DNA of 64,000 nt, from positions 2,326,291 through 2,390,290 of the forward strand of contig NZ_LT629735.1 of assembly GCF_900104925.1 (NCBI RefSeq), written 5' to 3'. The notes below the pieces were generated by a model. It saw nothing but the letters and a program-made list of their open reading frames with translations, had not been told where the DNA came from and did no database searches. Source of the DNA: Opitutus sp. GAS368. GTDB taxonomy: Bacteria; Verrucomicrobiota; Verrucomicrobiia; Opitutales; Opitutaceae. Of the stretch, positions 54,654-61,408 are shown in pieces. Both the position numbers and the translations under genes were made by a program. Numbering within the stretch: the stretch's first letter is position 1; each line of letters starts with the position of its first letter.

Positions 54654-55775
54654 ATGACCACGCTCCTCAACCGCCGGCAATGGCTCAAGGCCGCCGGCGT
54701 CACCCTCGCCGCCACCGCCGTGGCGCCGCGCTTGTCCCGCCTCGAAGCCGCCACGCTGCCGGCTGCGCCTTCCGCCACGTCGGGCCTCGTGCAGCTTTCG
54801 TGGAACGAGAACCCTTTCGGCCCGGCGCCGTCGGCGCAGCGGGCGATGATCGCCGCCGTCGCCCGCTCGTGCCGCTACCCGGACGACGAGGAGCAGACGC
54901 TGCTGGAAATGGTCGCCGCCCGCGAGGGCTGCCCGACCGGGCAGATCGTGCTGGGCAACGGTTCGGGCGAAATCCTCGACGCCGCGGGCTTCCACTTCGG
55001 CTACGACAAGGGCGAGATCATCGCCGCCAACCCGAGCTATATGCAGCTCGTCGAGGCCGCGCAGCGGGCCGGCGGCGGCGCCGTGCGCGTCCCGCTCAAC
55101 GCCCGGCTCGAGCACGACCTGCCGGCCATGGCCGCCGCCATCAGCCCGAGGACCTCGCTCGTCTACATCGTGAATCCCAACAACCCCACGGGCACGGTGT
55201 GCGACGCGGCGGAGTTGAAGGAATTCGTGCGGACCGTCTCGGCGCGCGTGCCGGTGTTCATCGACGAAGCCTACCTGGAATGCACGGACGACTTCGCCGG
55301 CCGGACCTGCGCCGGACTCGCGACCTCGGGGCACAACGTCGTCGTCGCGCGGACCTTCTCGAAGATCTTCGGCATGGCCGGCTGCCGGCTCGGTTATGCG
55401 GTCATGCCGGAAAAGCTCGCCGTGTCGCTCCGCGCGCGGATGACGGGCAGCCTGAGTCTGACGACGATCATGGCCGGCACCGCCTCGCTCGGCGACACGG
55501 CCTACGTCACGGCCACGCGCGCCAAGATCAAGGCCGGCCGCGAGGCGCTGACCGCGCAGGCGAAGGCGCTGGGCAAGGAGTGCACCGCGGCGCAGGGCAA
55601 CTTCGTGTTCATGCGGACGGGCCGGCCGGTGAAGGACTTCATCGCCCGGATGCGCGCCGAGGGCGTCATCGTCGGCCGGCCCTTTCCACCGCTGACCGAC
55701 TGGGCCCGCATCACCGTCGGCCTGCCGGAGGAGATGGAAATCTGCCACCGCGCCTTGCGGAAGGTGCTGGGCTAG
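54654..55775 (+). CDS. Tat-exported PLP-dependent aminotransferase (HisC-like)
   Basis: 373 residues. A twin-arginine signal NRRQWLKAAGVTLAATAVA (Arg7-Arg8) precedes a fold-type I aminotransferase: LSWNENPFGPAP, YIVNPNNPTGTV (PLP contacts), VFIDEAYLE with the conserved Asp/Tyr, the Schiff-base Lys in ARTFSKIFGMAGCRLGY and the C-terminal Arg in WARITVGLPEEM. Closest by pattern to histidinol-phosphate aminotransferase. Export of a folded, cofactor-loaded transaminase to the periplasm is unusual; the substrate there is unknown. Its stop overlaps the convergent next gene by four bases. Confidence 0.88.
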   Translation: MTTLLNRRQWLKAAGVTLAATAVAPRLSRLEAATLPAAPSATSGLVQLSWNENPFGPAPSAQRAMIAAVARSCRYPDDEEQTLLEMVAAREGCPTGQIVLGNGSGEILDAAGFHFGYDKGEIIAANPSYMQLVEAAQRAGGGAVRVPLNARLEHDLPAMAAAISPRTSLVYIVNPNNPTGTVCDAAELKEFVRTVSARVPVFIDEAYLECTDDFAGRTCAGLATSGHNVVVARTFSKIFGMAGCRLGYAVMPEKLAVSLRARMTGSLSLTTIMAGTASLGDTAYVTATRAKIKAGREALTAQAKALGKECTAAQGNFVFMRTGRPVKDFIARMRAEGVIVGRPFPPLTDWARITVGLPEEMEICHRALRKVLG

Positions 55776-56281
55776 GGCCCGGGGACAAGGTGGATGGCGG
55801 CCTGCACGAGCCGGGCGGTGCTTTCGTCGGCGGACGACAGGCGGTCGGCCAGCAGCATCGAGCAGGCGGCGATCTGTTTGTCGTCGATGGCGACGAGCAC
55901 GACCTCGGCCCGCACCTCCACGCCGTTCGTGTGCCGGACGCGGGCCGTGTATTTGAAGCCGCGATAGCCGGAGATCTCGGCGGGCTCACGGCTGTCCCAC
56001 GGGGGGTGGACGGCGCTTTCGAGGAGCGCCTTGGCGAGCTCGTCGAGCGACTCGCGCGGTTTGGCGCCGGGCACGAGGGTGAGGGAGAAATTCGTGGTGT
56101 GGCCCCGGTTGGCGAGCAGGAGATTGCCGGCGGCGTCAACCCCGCTGCTCCAGCTGTCGGGCACGAGGCAGCGGAACGCGGGCAGGTCGGCCTTGGGGTG
56201 GAAGACCTCGCGCAGCTGGGCGGACGCGACCGCGGGCACCGCCGCGGCCAGGAGCACGAGCAGTTTCAGGAAGGTGCGCAT
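55772..56281 (-). CDS. Secreted protein of unknown function (paralogue of 47381)
   Basis: 169 residues with signal peptide (LLVLLAAAVPAVASA). Contains CLVPDSWSSGVDAAGNLLLA, LDELAKALLESAVHPPWDSREPAEISG and VAIDDKQIAACSM, collinear with the gene at 47381. It converges on the aminotransferase with a 4-base overlap of stop codons. No catalytic motif is apparent; a ligand-binding or lipoprotein-like helper role is possible but unproven. Confidence 0.75.
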   Translation of the reverse strand: MRTFLKLLVLLAAAVPAVASAQLREVFHPKADLPAFRCLVPDSWSSGVDAAGNLLLANRGHTTNFSLTLVPGAKPRESLDELAKALLESAVHPPWDSREPAEISGYRGFKYTARVRHTNGVEVRAEVVLVAIDDKQIAACSMLLADRLSSADESTARLVQAAIHLVPGP

Positions 56282-56431
56282 GGTGGAACAGGTTGCCGTC
56301 CATCATGCGGTGTTTCCGTCCCGAGGCAAAACCGCGCCGCCGAAAAAACCTTGGAAATACCGGACAAATCTTCGCGCGCACAACGCGGAATGATGTTTTA
56401 CCACGAAGGCACGGAGCGTTGCCGGCAAAGA

Positions 56432-56528
56432 CCACGGCGAGGTCGCCGTGGCTCCAGCATGTGAAGAGCTGGAGCGCGGGCGACCCGCCCGCGTGGGATT
56501 GGGCCAATGCCTCGGGCCTGCCCCGAGG
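56432..56528. repeat. Four consecutive hairpins in an intergenic gap
   Basis: Perfect short palindromes follow one another: CCACGGCGA/TCGCCGTGG (56432-56451), CTCCAGC/GCTGGAG (56452-56474), GCGGGCG/CGCCCGC (56476-56492) and CCTCGGG/CCCGAGG (56510-56528). They are preceded by ACCACGAAGGCACGGAG, a word reminiscent of the element at 59084. They occupy the middle of the 305-base gap 56282-56586. Confidence 0.7.
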
Positions 56529-56586
56529 GTCTTTATCATCGCGGGCACTTGCGCGCGCCGGCCAACGGGGTAACGGTAGGGGCCGA

Positions 56587-57099
56587 ATGAAGCGTTTGCT
56601 CCCCGGTCTCCTGTTGCTGGCGCTATTGTCCCCCGCGTCGCGTGCCGCGCCCGAATATCCCGGTATGGGGCCGGACATCTTCGACCGGCAGGCCAAGGGC
56701 GAGGAACTGGTGGCGCAGGCCGTCACGCGTGCGCAGCAGGAGGGGAAGCGCGTCGTGCTCCTGTTTGGCGCCAACTGGTGTCCGTGGTGCCGGCGGCTGC
56801 ACCATGCGTTCACGGACGATCCGGGCGTGGTTGCGATTCTGCGGCGGAGCTTCGTGCTGGTCCATGTCGACGCCAACACGCGGAACGACAAAAAGCGGAA
56901 CGCCGACATCATCGCGCGCTACGGCAATCCCCTGCTGAAATACGGGTTGCCGGCGATTGTTGTGCTGGAGGCGGATGGCCGGCAATTGACGACCCAGGAA
57001 ACCGTATCATGGGCGGCCCCGGCCGACGAGGAAGTAGCGCGGCGTGTGGCGGCCTTCCTGGCGGACTGGGCGCCCGGCGTTAAGCAGAGTCCAAGATAA
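56587..57099 (+). CDS. Thioredoxin-like periplasmic protein
   Basis: 170 residues from ATG 56587 with signal peptide (LLPGLLLLALLSPASRA). A thioredoxin fold with active site CPWC (Cys65/Cys68) in GANWCPWCRRLHHAF, the cis-Pro loop YGLPAIVVLEADGR, and an extra helix. The DUF255/DsbD-gamma-like WCPWCRRLHHAF pattern suggests reduction of periplasmic disulfides. The long region upstream is the hairpin cluster; no partner gene is beside it. Confidence 0.88.
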   Translation: MKRLLPGLLLLALLSPASRAAPEYPGMGPDIFDRQAKGEELVAQAVTRAQQEGKRVVLLFGANWCPWCRRLHHAFTDDPGVVAILRRSFVLVHVDANTRNDKKRNADIIARYGNPLLKYGLPAIVVLEADGRQLTTQETVSWAAPADEEVARRVAAFLADWAPGVKQSPR

Positions 57100-57164
57100 G
57101 AGGCAAAGCGTGTGCCCGGCCCACTAAGAGAGGCATCGGGGTGACTTGGGGAGTGTTTTCAAAT

Positions 57165-57523
57165 CCAACCAATACCCGTTTCCTGTCATTCTGAACGAAG
57201 TGAAGAATCCATGCTTTCGCTCGCGATATGGCCTTCGCTTCCGTGGATCCTTGTATGTCTTGGGCGATGAAAGTTGAAAAGGGTTTGGCCCGAGCCGGGC
57301 TCCGAGAATGGGCCCGATGGCTCGTCGGAGGAGGCCGGCTTGGGCTGGGTTGCCAAGTCAGTCCGGGTGGATTGACTGGAGGCCGCCCACCAGGGCGTTC
57401 GCCGTGCAGGCCGCACGGTGGACGGCAAGACCGACAGATCGCTGGATCCTTGGGCCCTCGAGCCCGTAGTGAAGCCGGGTCGCGGTCTTGTGCCTGGTCA
57501 AACCTCGAACCGCTGAAAGAGTC
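57165..57523 (+). ncRNA. Candidate bridge-RNA region of the IS110 element
   Basis: IS110 elements studied so far encode a structured bridge RNA in the noncoding end upstream of the transposase (IS1111 types use the downstream end). Here the long noncoding side is upstream, about 360 bases. Local palindromic words are visible (GGGCTCCG.. and CCGGCTTGG stretches), but I cannot fold it reliably, so this is placement by analogy only. Confidence 0.35.
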
Positions 57524-58480
57524 ATGAACTCGTATTACAAGGTAGAGTCGACCGAACCTGTGCGGTACGTCAGCTTGGATATCTCCAAGGCGCGCCTGGA
57601 CTACACCATTGCCGGCCAGAAGTGCCGGCAGGTCCCGAACACGGCAGCGGGCATTGCCACGCTGATCACCCTCGTCCAGCCGCTGCCGGGAGTGCGCGTG
57701 GTATGCGAAGCGACGGGCGGGTATGAACGCCGGTTGCTGGAGCAGCTGCACCAAGCGAGCGTACCGGTCTGCCGCTTGCAGCCCGGGCGGGTGCGTAACT
57801 TCGCCCGGGCGGAGGGCACGCTGGCCAAAACCGACAAGATTGATGTGGGGCTGATCTATCGCTACGCTTGCGCGATGCATCCCCGCGTGGAGAAGCCGCC
57901 GCTGCCCGAGGTAACCGCGTTGCGCGAGCTGCTGGATTATCGCCGGCAGCTGGTAGATCAAGGCACGCAAACGGCCAACCGGCTGGAAACAGCAGGCCCG
58001 ACCTTGCAGGCCTTGCTGCAGGCGCAACGCGAGCAACAAGCCGCCGCCCTGGCCAAGGCCGACGAGTTGGTGGCGCAGCAGGTGCGGGCGCATCCCGCCC
58101 TGCGGGCCAAGGCAGAGCGGATGCAGCAGTTGCAAGGGGTCGGTCCGGTGCTGGCGACGACGCTGTTGGCGTACCTGCCGGAACTGGGCGAAGAGGACGA
58201 CAAGCGCATCGCCGCCTTGGTCGGAGTGGCCCCGCATGCCCACGACAGCGGCGAAACCTCCCGGCCGCGCCATGCCCGCGGTGGCCGCGTGGAGGTCCGC
58301 AACGTCCTGTACATGGCCGCAGTCAGTGCCTCCCAGCACAACCCGGTCCTGTCGCTGTTCTATCAGCGACTCCAGGCCGCCGGCAAACCCGCCAACGTCT
58401 GCCTGCTCGCCGTCATGCGCAAAATGATTGTCGTGCTCAACCGCATGCTCAAAGACCCACACTTTACCCTTGTCGGCTGA
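57524..58480 (+). CDS. IS110-family transposase
   Basis: 318 residues from ATG 57524. N-terminal RuvC-like DEDD site: Asp19 (YVSLDISKA), Glu62 (VVCEATGGYERR), Asp104/Asp107 (AKTDKIDV). The C-terminal Tnp_20 domain has the helix-hairpin LQGVGPVLATTLLAYLPELG and the catalytic Ser242 in HAHDSGETSRPRHARGG, then RNVLYMAAVSASQHNP. Full length and intact, so likely active. The DEDD-plus-serine chemistry distinguishes it from DDE transposases. Confidence 0.95.
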   Translation: MNSYYKVESTEPVRYVSLDISKARLDYTIAGQKCRQVPNTAAGIATLITLVQPLPGVRVVCEATGGYERRLLEQLHQASVPVCRLQPGRVRNFARAEGTLAKTDKIDVGLIYRYACAMHPRVEKPPLPEVTALRELLDYRRQLVDQGTQTANRLETAGPTLQALLQAQREQQAAALAKADELVAQQVRAHPALRAKAERMQQLQGVGPVLATTLLAYLPELGEEDDKRIAALVGVAPHAHDSGETSRPRHARGGRVEVRNVLYMAAVSASQHNPVLSLFYQRLQAAGKPANVCLLAVMRKMIVVLNRMLKDPHFTLVG

Positions 58481-58535
58481 CACCGCTGCTTCTCTGCGCT
58501 CAGGATGACAAACCAAATTTGAAAACACTCCCTGG

Positions 58536-59105
58536 TCAGGAGTCGGGACCTGGAGACTTTGCTCCGGCTTGACGCCCTTCGCCCGGCCTTTTGGAAGGTT
58601 TGGTCGCGGCAAAAGTCAAATGAGTCGCGACTGGACCAAATAGAGCCGCGGCCAAATCAGGTTTAGTCGCGACCAAAGTTAGTTCGGTCGCGGCAAAAAC
58701 GAGTTCGGTCGCGACCCAACCAAATGAAGCGGGGGCAAAAATCAGTCTGGTCGGGGCAAAACCAAACAAAGTCGCGCCCCAGGGAACTTTAAGGCCCGTC
58801 TTCAAATCCTGAAACCGGCCGGAGGAGATCTGGGTGGGGCGGGGCTTTATGTCCCGGAACGCAAAAACCAGGCCGAGGGCAATAGGACCAATGTGGAACC
58901 GTGTGGAACCAATGTGGAACCAGAGTGGAACCAATGCAGGACCAAACCCCGGTGCAAGGCGGCCCGGGCGAGCCGCCGGCGCCCGGCCGTCCTGCCACCC
59001 GCCAAACCGGAGGGCACCCCCCTGACCAAGGAACGTCTTCAAAGGGTCATGGCGAGGAGTCACGCCCATTACGATTTGAGATGAGATTTTACACCAAGAT
59101 CGCAA
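58536..59105 (-). CDS. Open frame of 189 codons containing heptapeptide repeats (doubtful gene)
   Basis: The frame starts at a TTG and spans the repeat region 58594-58782, giving nine tandem 7-residue units of the form FAATELT / WVATELV / PVATHLT. No start signal, no known domain, and the N-terminal part is translated from GTGGAACC repeats. It may be noncoding DNA whose 21-bp period keeps one frame open. Confidence 0.25.
   Translation of the reverse strand: MRSWCKISSQIVMGVTPRHDPLKTFLGQGGALRFGGWQDGRAPAARPGRLAPGFGPALVPLWFHIGSTRFHIGPIALGLVFAFRDIKPRPTQISSGRFQDLKTGLKVPWGATLFGFAPTRLIFAPASFGWVATELVFAATELTLVATKPDLAAALFGPVATHLTFAATKPSKRPGEGRQAGAKSPGPDS
58594..58782. repeat. 21-bp minisatellite, about nine degenerate units
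   Basis: Units of the form TTCGGTCGCGGCAAAAACGAG recur at ~21-base spacing (TCGCG or its variants near 58603, 58624, 58646, 58667, 58688, 58709, 58730, 58751, 58772). Units differ in a few bases but keep the length exactly, and on the minus strand translate as x-A-T-x-L-x-x heptads. Confidence 0.85.
58893..58932. repeat. Short tandem repeat of GTGGAACC
   Basis: Four copies of GTGGAACC start at 58893, 58903, 58914 and 58925, separated by 2-3 bases. The whole 58481-59316 interval (836 bases) holds only the IS end, the two tandem repeats and the palindrome at 59084. Confidence 0.85.
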
Positions 59106-59176
59106 AGAACGCAGAGCAGATTCATGCTCAAACGATTGGGTGCTTTGTGTCCTTGGCGATCTTCGGGTGAAAAATC
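59084..59176. repeat. Palindromic element
   Basis: ACACCAAGATCGCAAAGAAC... (59084-59117) and TTTGTGTCCTTGGCGATCTT... (59142-59176) form an imperfect inverted repeat with a ~25-base loop. Lower GC than the surroundings. Confidence 0.8.
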
Positions 59177-59316
59177 CGATGCCGATTGGTCATTGGTATC
59201 ACACCCTGCGGGAGGACGACACGTCAGCCATACCAGCCTCCCATGCGTGGAGCGGAGTGTGAACCGTCGAGTTGGGTCTCGCCGGGCGGGCGCAGATTCT
59301 CCTCAATCGCGCCGGT

Positions 59317-60018
59317 ATGAACCCCCTGCTCGTCGCCTTTGCCCTCGGTTGTCTCGCGGCGCCGGCTTTGGCCGGCCAGCCGTTTCACGATGCCGTCCAC
59401 CCCGCCGGACCGCAGCGGATCCCGGGGGCCGTGTTCTGCGCCTACTATGACGAGGGCGGGGAGGGCGTCGCCTACCACGACCACGACGCGGAAAACCAGG
59501 GCAGCGGCAAACTCAACCCCGCCGACGGCACCTACCTCAACGAATTCCGGCGGCACGAGGGCGTGGACATCTCCTACACCAAGCAGATCCCCGATCGCGA
59601 TTCACCCTGCAACAAGGTGGTCCCGCCCCTCGGCCTGCTCTACGTCGGCTGGACCGAGCCGGGCGAATGGTTCAACCTCACGGTCGAGACCGCCGCGGCC
59701 GGCACCTACGTGGCCGACCTCCTCTACACGGCGCAGCGCGACGCGACCCTCGCGCTCGACGTCAACGGCGTCCCCGCCGCCGCGCCCTTCGCCCTCGCCT
59801 CCACCTTCGATGCCGCCGAGACGATCCCCTGGCGGCAATGGCACCATTGGAACGTGGCCCGCGACGTCGTCAGCGTCACGCTGCCCAAGGGCGTCAGCGT
59901 GCTCACGGTGCGCATTGTCACCGGCGGTAACGTCAACCTGGCCACGTTCGCCTTCCGCCCGGCGGGCACCGCCCGCACCGGCCCCGGCATCACCACGGTC
60001 AAGACCCCGTCACCCTGA
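59317..60018 (+). CDS. Secreted carbohydrate-binding-module-like protein
   Basis: 233 residues from ATG 59317 with signal peptide (LLVAFALGCLAAPALA). One jelly-roll domain resembling CBM6/35: FCAYYDEGGEGVAYHDHDAEN, FRRHEGVDISYT, VGWTEPGEWFNLTVETAAAGTYVADLLYTA, and ITTGGNVNLA-like VTGGNVNLATFAFRP at the end. No catalytic domain attached, so it probably binds glycans outside the cell. Function inferred from fold-type pattern only. Confidence 0.72.
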   Translation: MNPLLVAFALGCLAAPALAGQPFHDAVHPAGPQRIPGAVFCAYYDEGGEGVAYHDHDAENQGSGKLNPADGTYLNEFRRHEGVDISYTKQIPDRDSPCNKVVPPLGLLYVGWTEPGEWFNLTVETAAAGTYVADLLYTAQRDATLALDVNGVPAAAPFALASTFDAAETIPWRQWHHWNVARDVVSVTLPKGVSVLTVRIVTGGNVNLATFAFRPAGTARTGPGITTVKTPSP

Positions 60019-60161
60019 TGGCGATCTGTCACCACGCCCTGCGGTAGGTGCTGGAGTAGACTACGGTTCGATTCTTGAACTTCCTCATCGGGGAACCAAG
60101 CTGCCGGTGCAACTGCATGGGGGCCAACATGCAGACACCGGATAACCCCAAGAAGGAGAGA

Positions 60162-60679
60162 ATGAAAACGAGCCTAGTTAATTATATCCTGTTGGCGGCA
60201 GCCTGCCCATTCACCCTCAATTCGGCTGAACTGGAGTTGGTCGTCGGCACCTATCGGGAGGGCAGCAACATCACGGAGCCACGGCCGGCCGAGAGCCATT
60301 ATTTCCAGACGAAGCTTGGAGCCTTCCAACTCATCCAGGGGTTCGCTGGCTACAAATGGCTCATCGAGGTCATCAAACACCCCGAAAAGCGAATCTACAC
60401 CCGGAGCGTCATCGAGAATCCTCAGGATCCGAAGAAACCGTTCGTCTATGAAGGCTACATCGACCGGACACTCCGAGCACGACGATCACGCACGGCCCCG
60501 CGGTGGGGCTGAAGATCTACCAAGACTACACCCTCAAGTTCATCGCCTACGCTGATGAAAAGCGGACGAAGGAGATCGACCGGCTTACGCAGAAGATTCG
60601 GTCCTACGTGGACACGACCGGCAAAGAGCTCAAACTATTCCGTGGAATGAAGACGGAGTCTTCGGGCGTCGGGAAGTAA
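60162..60679 (+). pseudogene. Frameshifted gene for a small secreted protein
   Basis: ATG 60162 follows a strong AAGGAGAG. The frame codes a signal peptide and KLGAFQLIQGFAGYKWLIEV, PKKPFVYEGYIDRT, then drifts into Arg-rich nonsense at ~60470 and stops at 60512. Another frame carries a sensible continuation from ~60488 (TITHGPAVGLKIYQDYTLKF, KRTKEIDRLTQKIRSYVDT) to TAA 60677. One insertion/deletion near 60470-60490 explains this; it could be a real mutation or a sequence error. No family recognised. Confidence 0.6.
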
Positions 60680-60750
60680 CCACATCATACTCGACCTGAC
60701 CTTGTTTGCCGTCTGGACAAGTCATCCCGCCGGGGCCGGCGCAGGTGGAT

Positions 60751-61053
60751 TCAAGCGAGGACAAGGCGTGCCTCGGCGACTTCCGATATGGATTTCCCCT
60801 GCTTGCGCGCGGCGGCACGGAGGCGGCGCAGCGTCTTGGGGGTGAGGCGCAACAAGACAGGCTGGCGTCCGGTCGATTTACGGCCGGCCCCGCTGCGGGC
60901 ACCGCCCCAAAACGACACCGCCTGCACTTTGCTGAGGTTGGGCAGGGGTGTTCCGTTCAGATCCTTGATGTTGGTTTGATAGCCCTCGGCATCGAAAACC
61001 GGGGGTTCAATCCTGGGCTTCTTGTTCTTTCCAGTAGATTTCATAGTAGGCAC
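60751..61053 (-). CDS. BrnA-like ribbon-helix-helix antitoxin
   Basis: 100 residues from GTG 61053 or 97 from ATG 61044. The C-terminal half QPVLLRLTPKTLRRLRAAAR plus KQGKSISEVAEARL looks like a ribbon-helix-helix DNA-binding domain, preceded by a basic SGAGRKSTGR stretch. It overlaps the end of the toxin gene by 38-47 bases, the usual toxin-first BrnT-BrnA arrangement. Expected to neutralise BrnT and repress the pair. Confidence 0.75.
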   Translation of the reverse strand: MPTMKSTGKNKKPRIEPPVFDAEGYQTNIKDLNGTPLPNLSKVQAVSFWGGARSGAGRKSTGRQPVLLRLTPKTLRRLRAAARKQGKSISEVAEARLVLA

Positions 61054-61303
61054 GTGAGTTTCTCCAGTATCCGGCGCCGATCAGGCGGATGACTCCACCG
61101 GGACGGTGAGTATAGCGAACGTGAAGGATTCGGGATCCGACGCGGCCCAGCAGCCACCAGCGCAGTTCGTGCGGAGTGCTGTGGGCGTCGTCAAAAAGAA
61201 TAATGAACTTTGGATCATCAAAAGCCTGCTGGGCGGTCGTGAAATCGACGCCATGGCGGGCGACATTTAGCCGCTCCTTGGCCCGATCCCACGAAAACCG
61301 CAT
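61007..61303 (-). CDS. brnT: BrnT family ribonuclease toxin
   Basis: 98 residues from ATG 61303. It begins MRFSWDRAKERLNVARHGVDF, the BrnT entry motif, then FDDPKFIILFDDAHSTPHELRWWLLGRVGSRILHVRYT with the RelE-like beta core and C-terminal YYEIYWKE. BrnT cleaves RNA and halts growth when free of BrnA. Upstream in-frame Met codons lack family similarity. Confidence 0.88.
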   Translation of the reverse strand: MRFSWDRAKERLNVARHGVDFTTAQQAFDDPKFIILFDDAHSTPHELRWWLLGRVGSRILHVRYTHRPGGVIRLIGAGYWRNSRAYYEIYWKEQEAQD

Positions 61304-61351
61304 TACCGGCAGGCTACGCCAGGCTGCTTGAAAAGCAATAGCGGATATCAA

Positions 61352-61402
61352 GAGGGCGGTTGGGGCAACCGCCCCTACCGTCGGGGCGTAAAGCCCCTCC
61401 CA
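61352..61402. repeat. Palindromic element beside brnT and uvrD
   Basis: GGGCGGTT/AACCGCCC hairpin followed by CCTACCGTCGGGGCGTAAAG and CCCCTCCCAC. The second part recurs at 63811-63835 and resembles 17896-17947. Confidence 0.75.
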
Positions 61403-61408
61403 CGTCGA

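Larger units (their letters stand above)
57149..58532 (+). mobile_element. IS110-family insertion sequence, apparently complete
   Basis: Bounded by 16-base inverted ends GGGAGTGTTTTCAAAT (57149-57164) and its exact complement at 58517-58532; total 1384 bp. It holds one DEDD transposase. About 360 noncoding bases lie before the gene and 36 after it. Just inside each end is one arm of a dispersed palindrome (TGTCATTCTGAACGAAGTGA near 57185; CTGCGCTCAGGATGACA ending 58510), so the transposase gene sits in the loop of that palindrome. The true transposition boundary could be the outer repeats or the inner arms. Confidence 0.8.
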
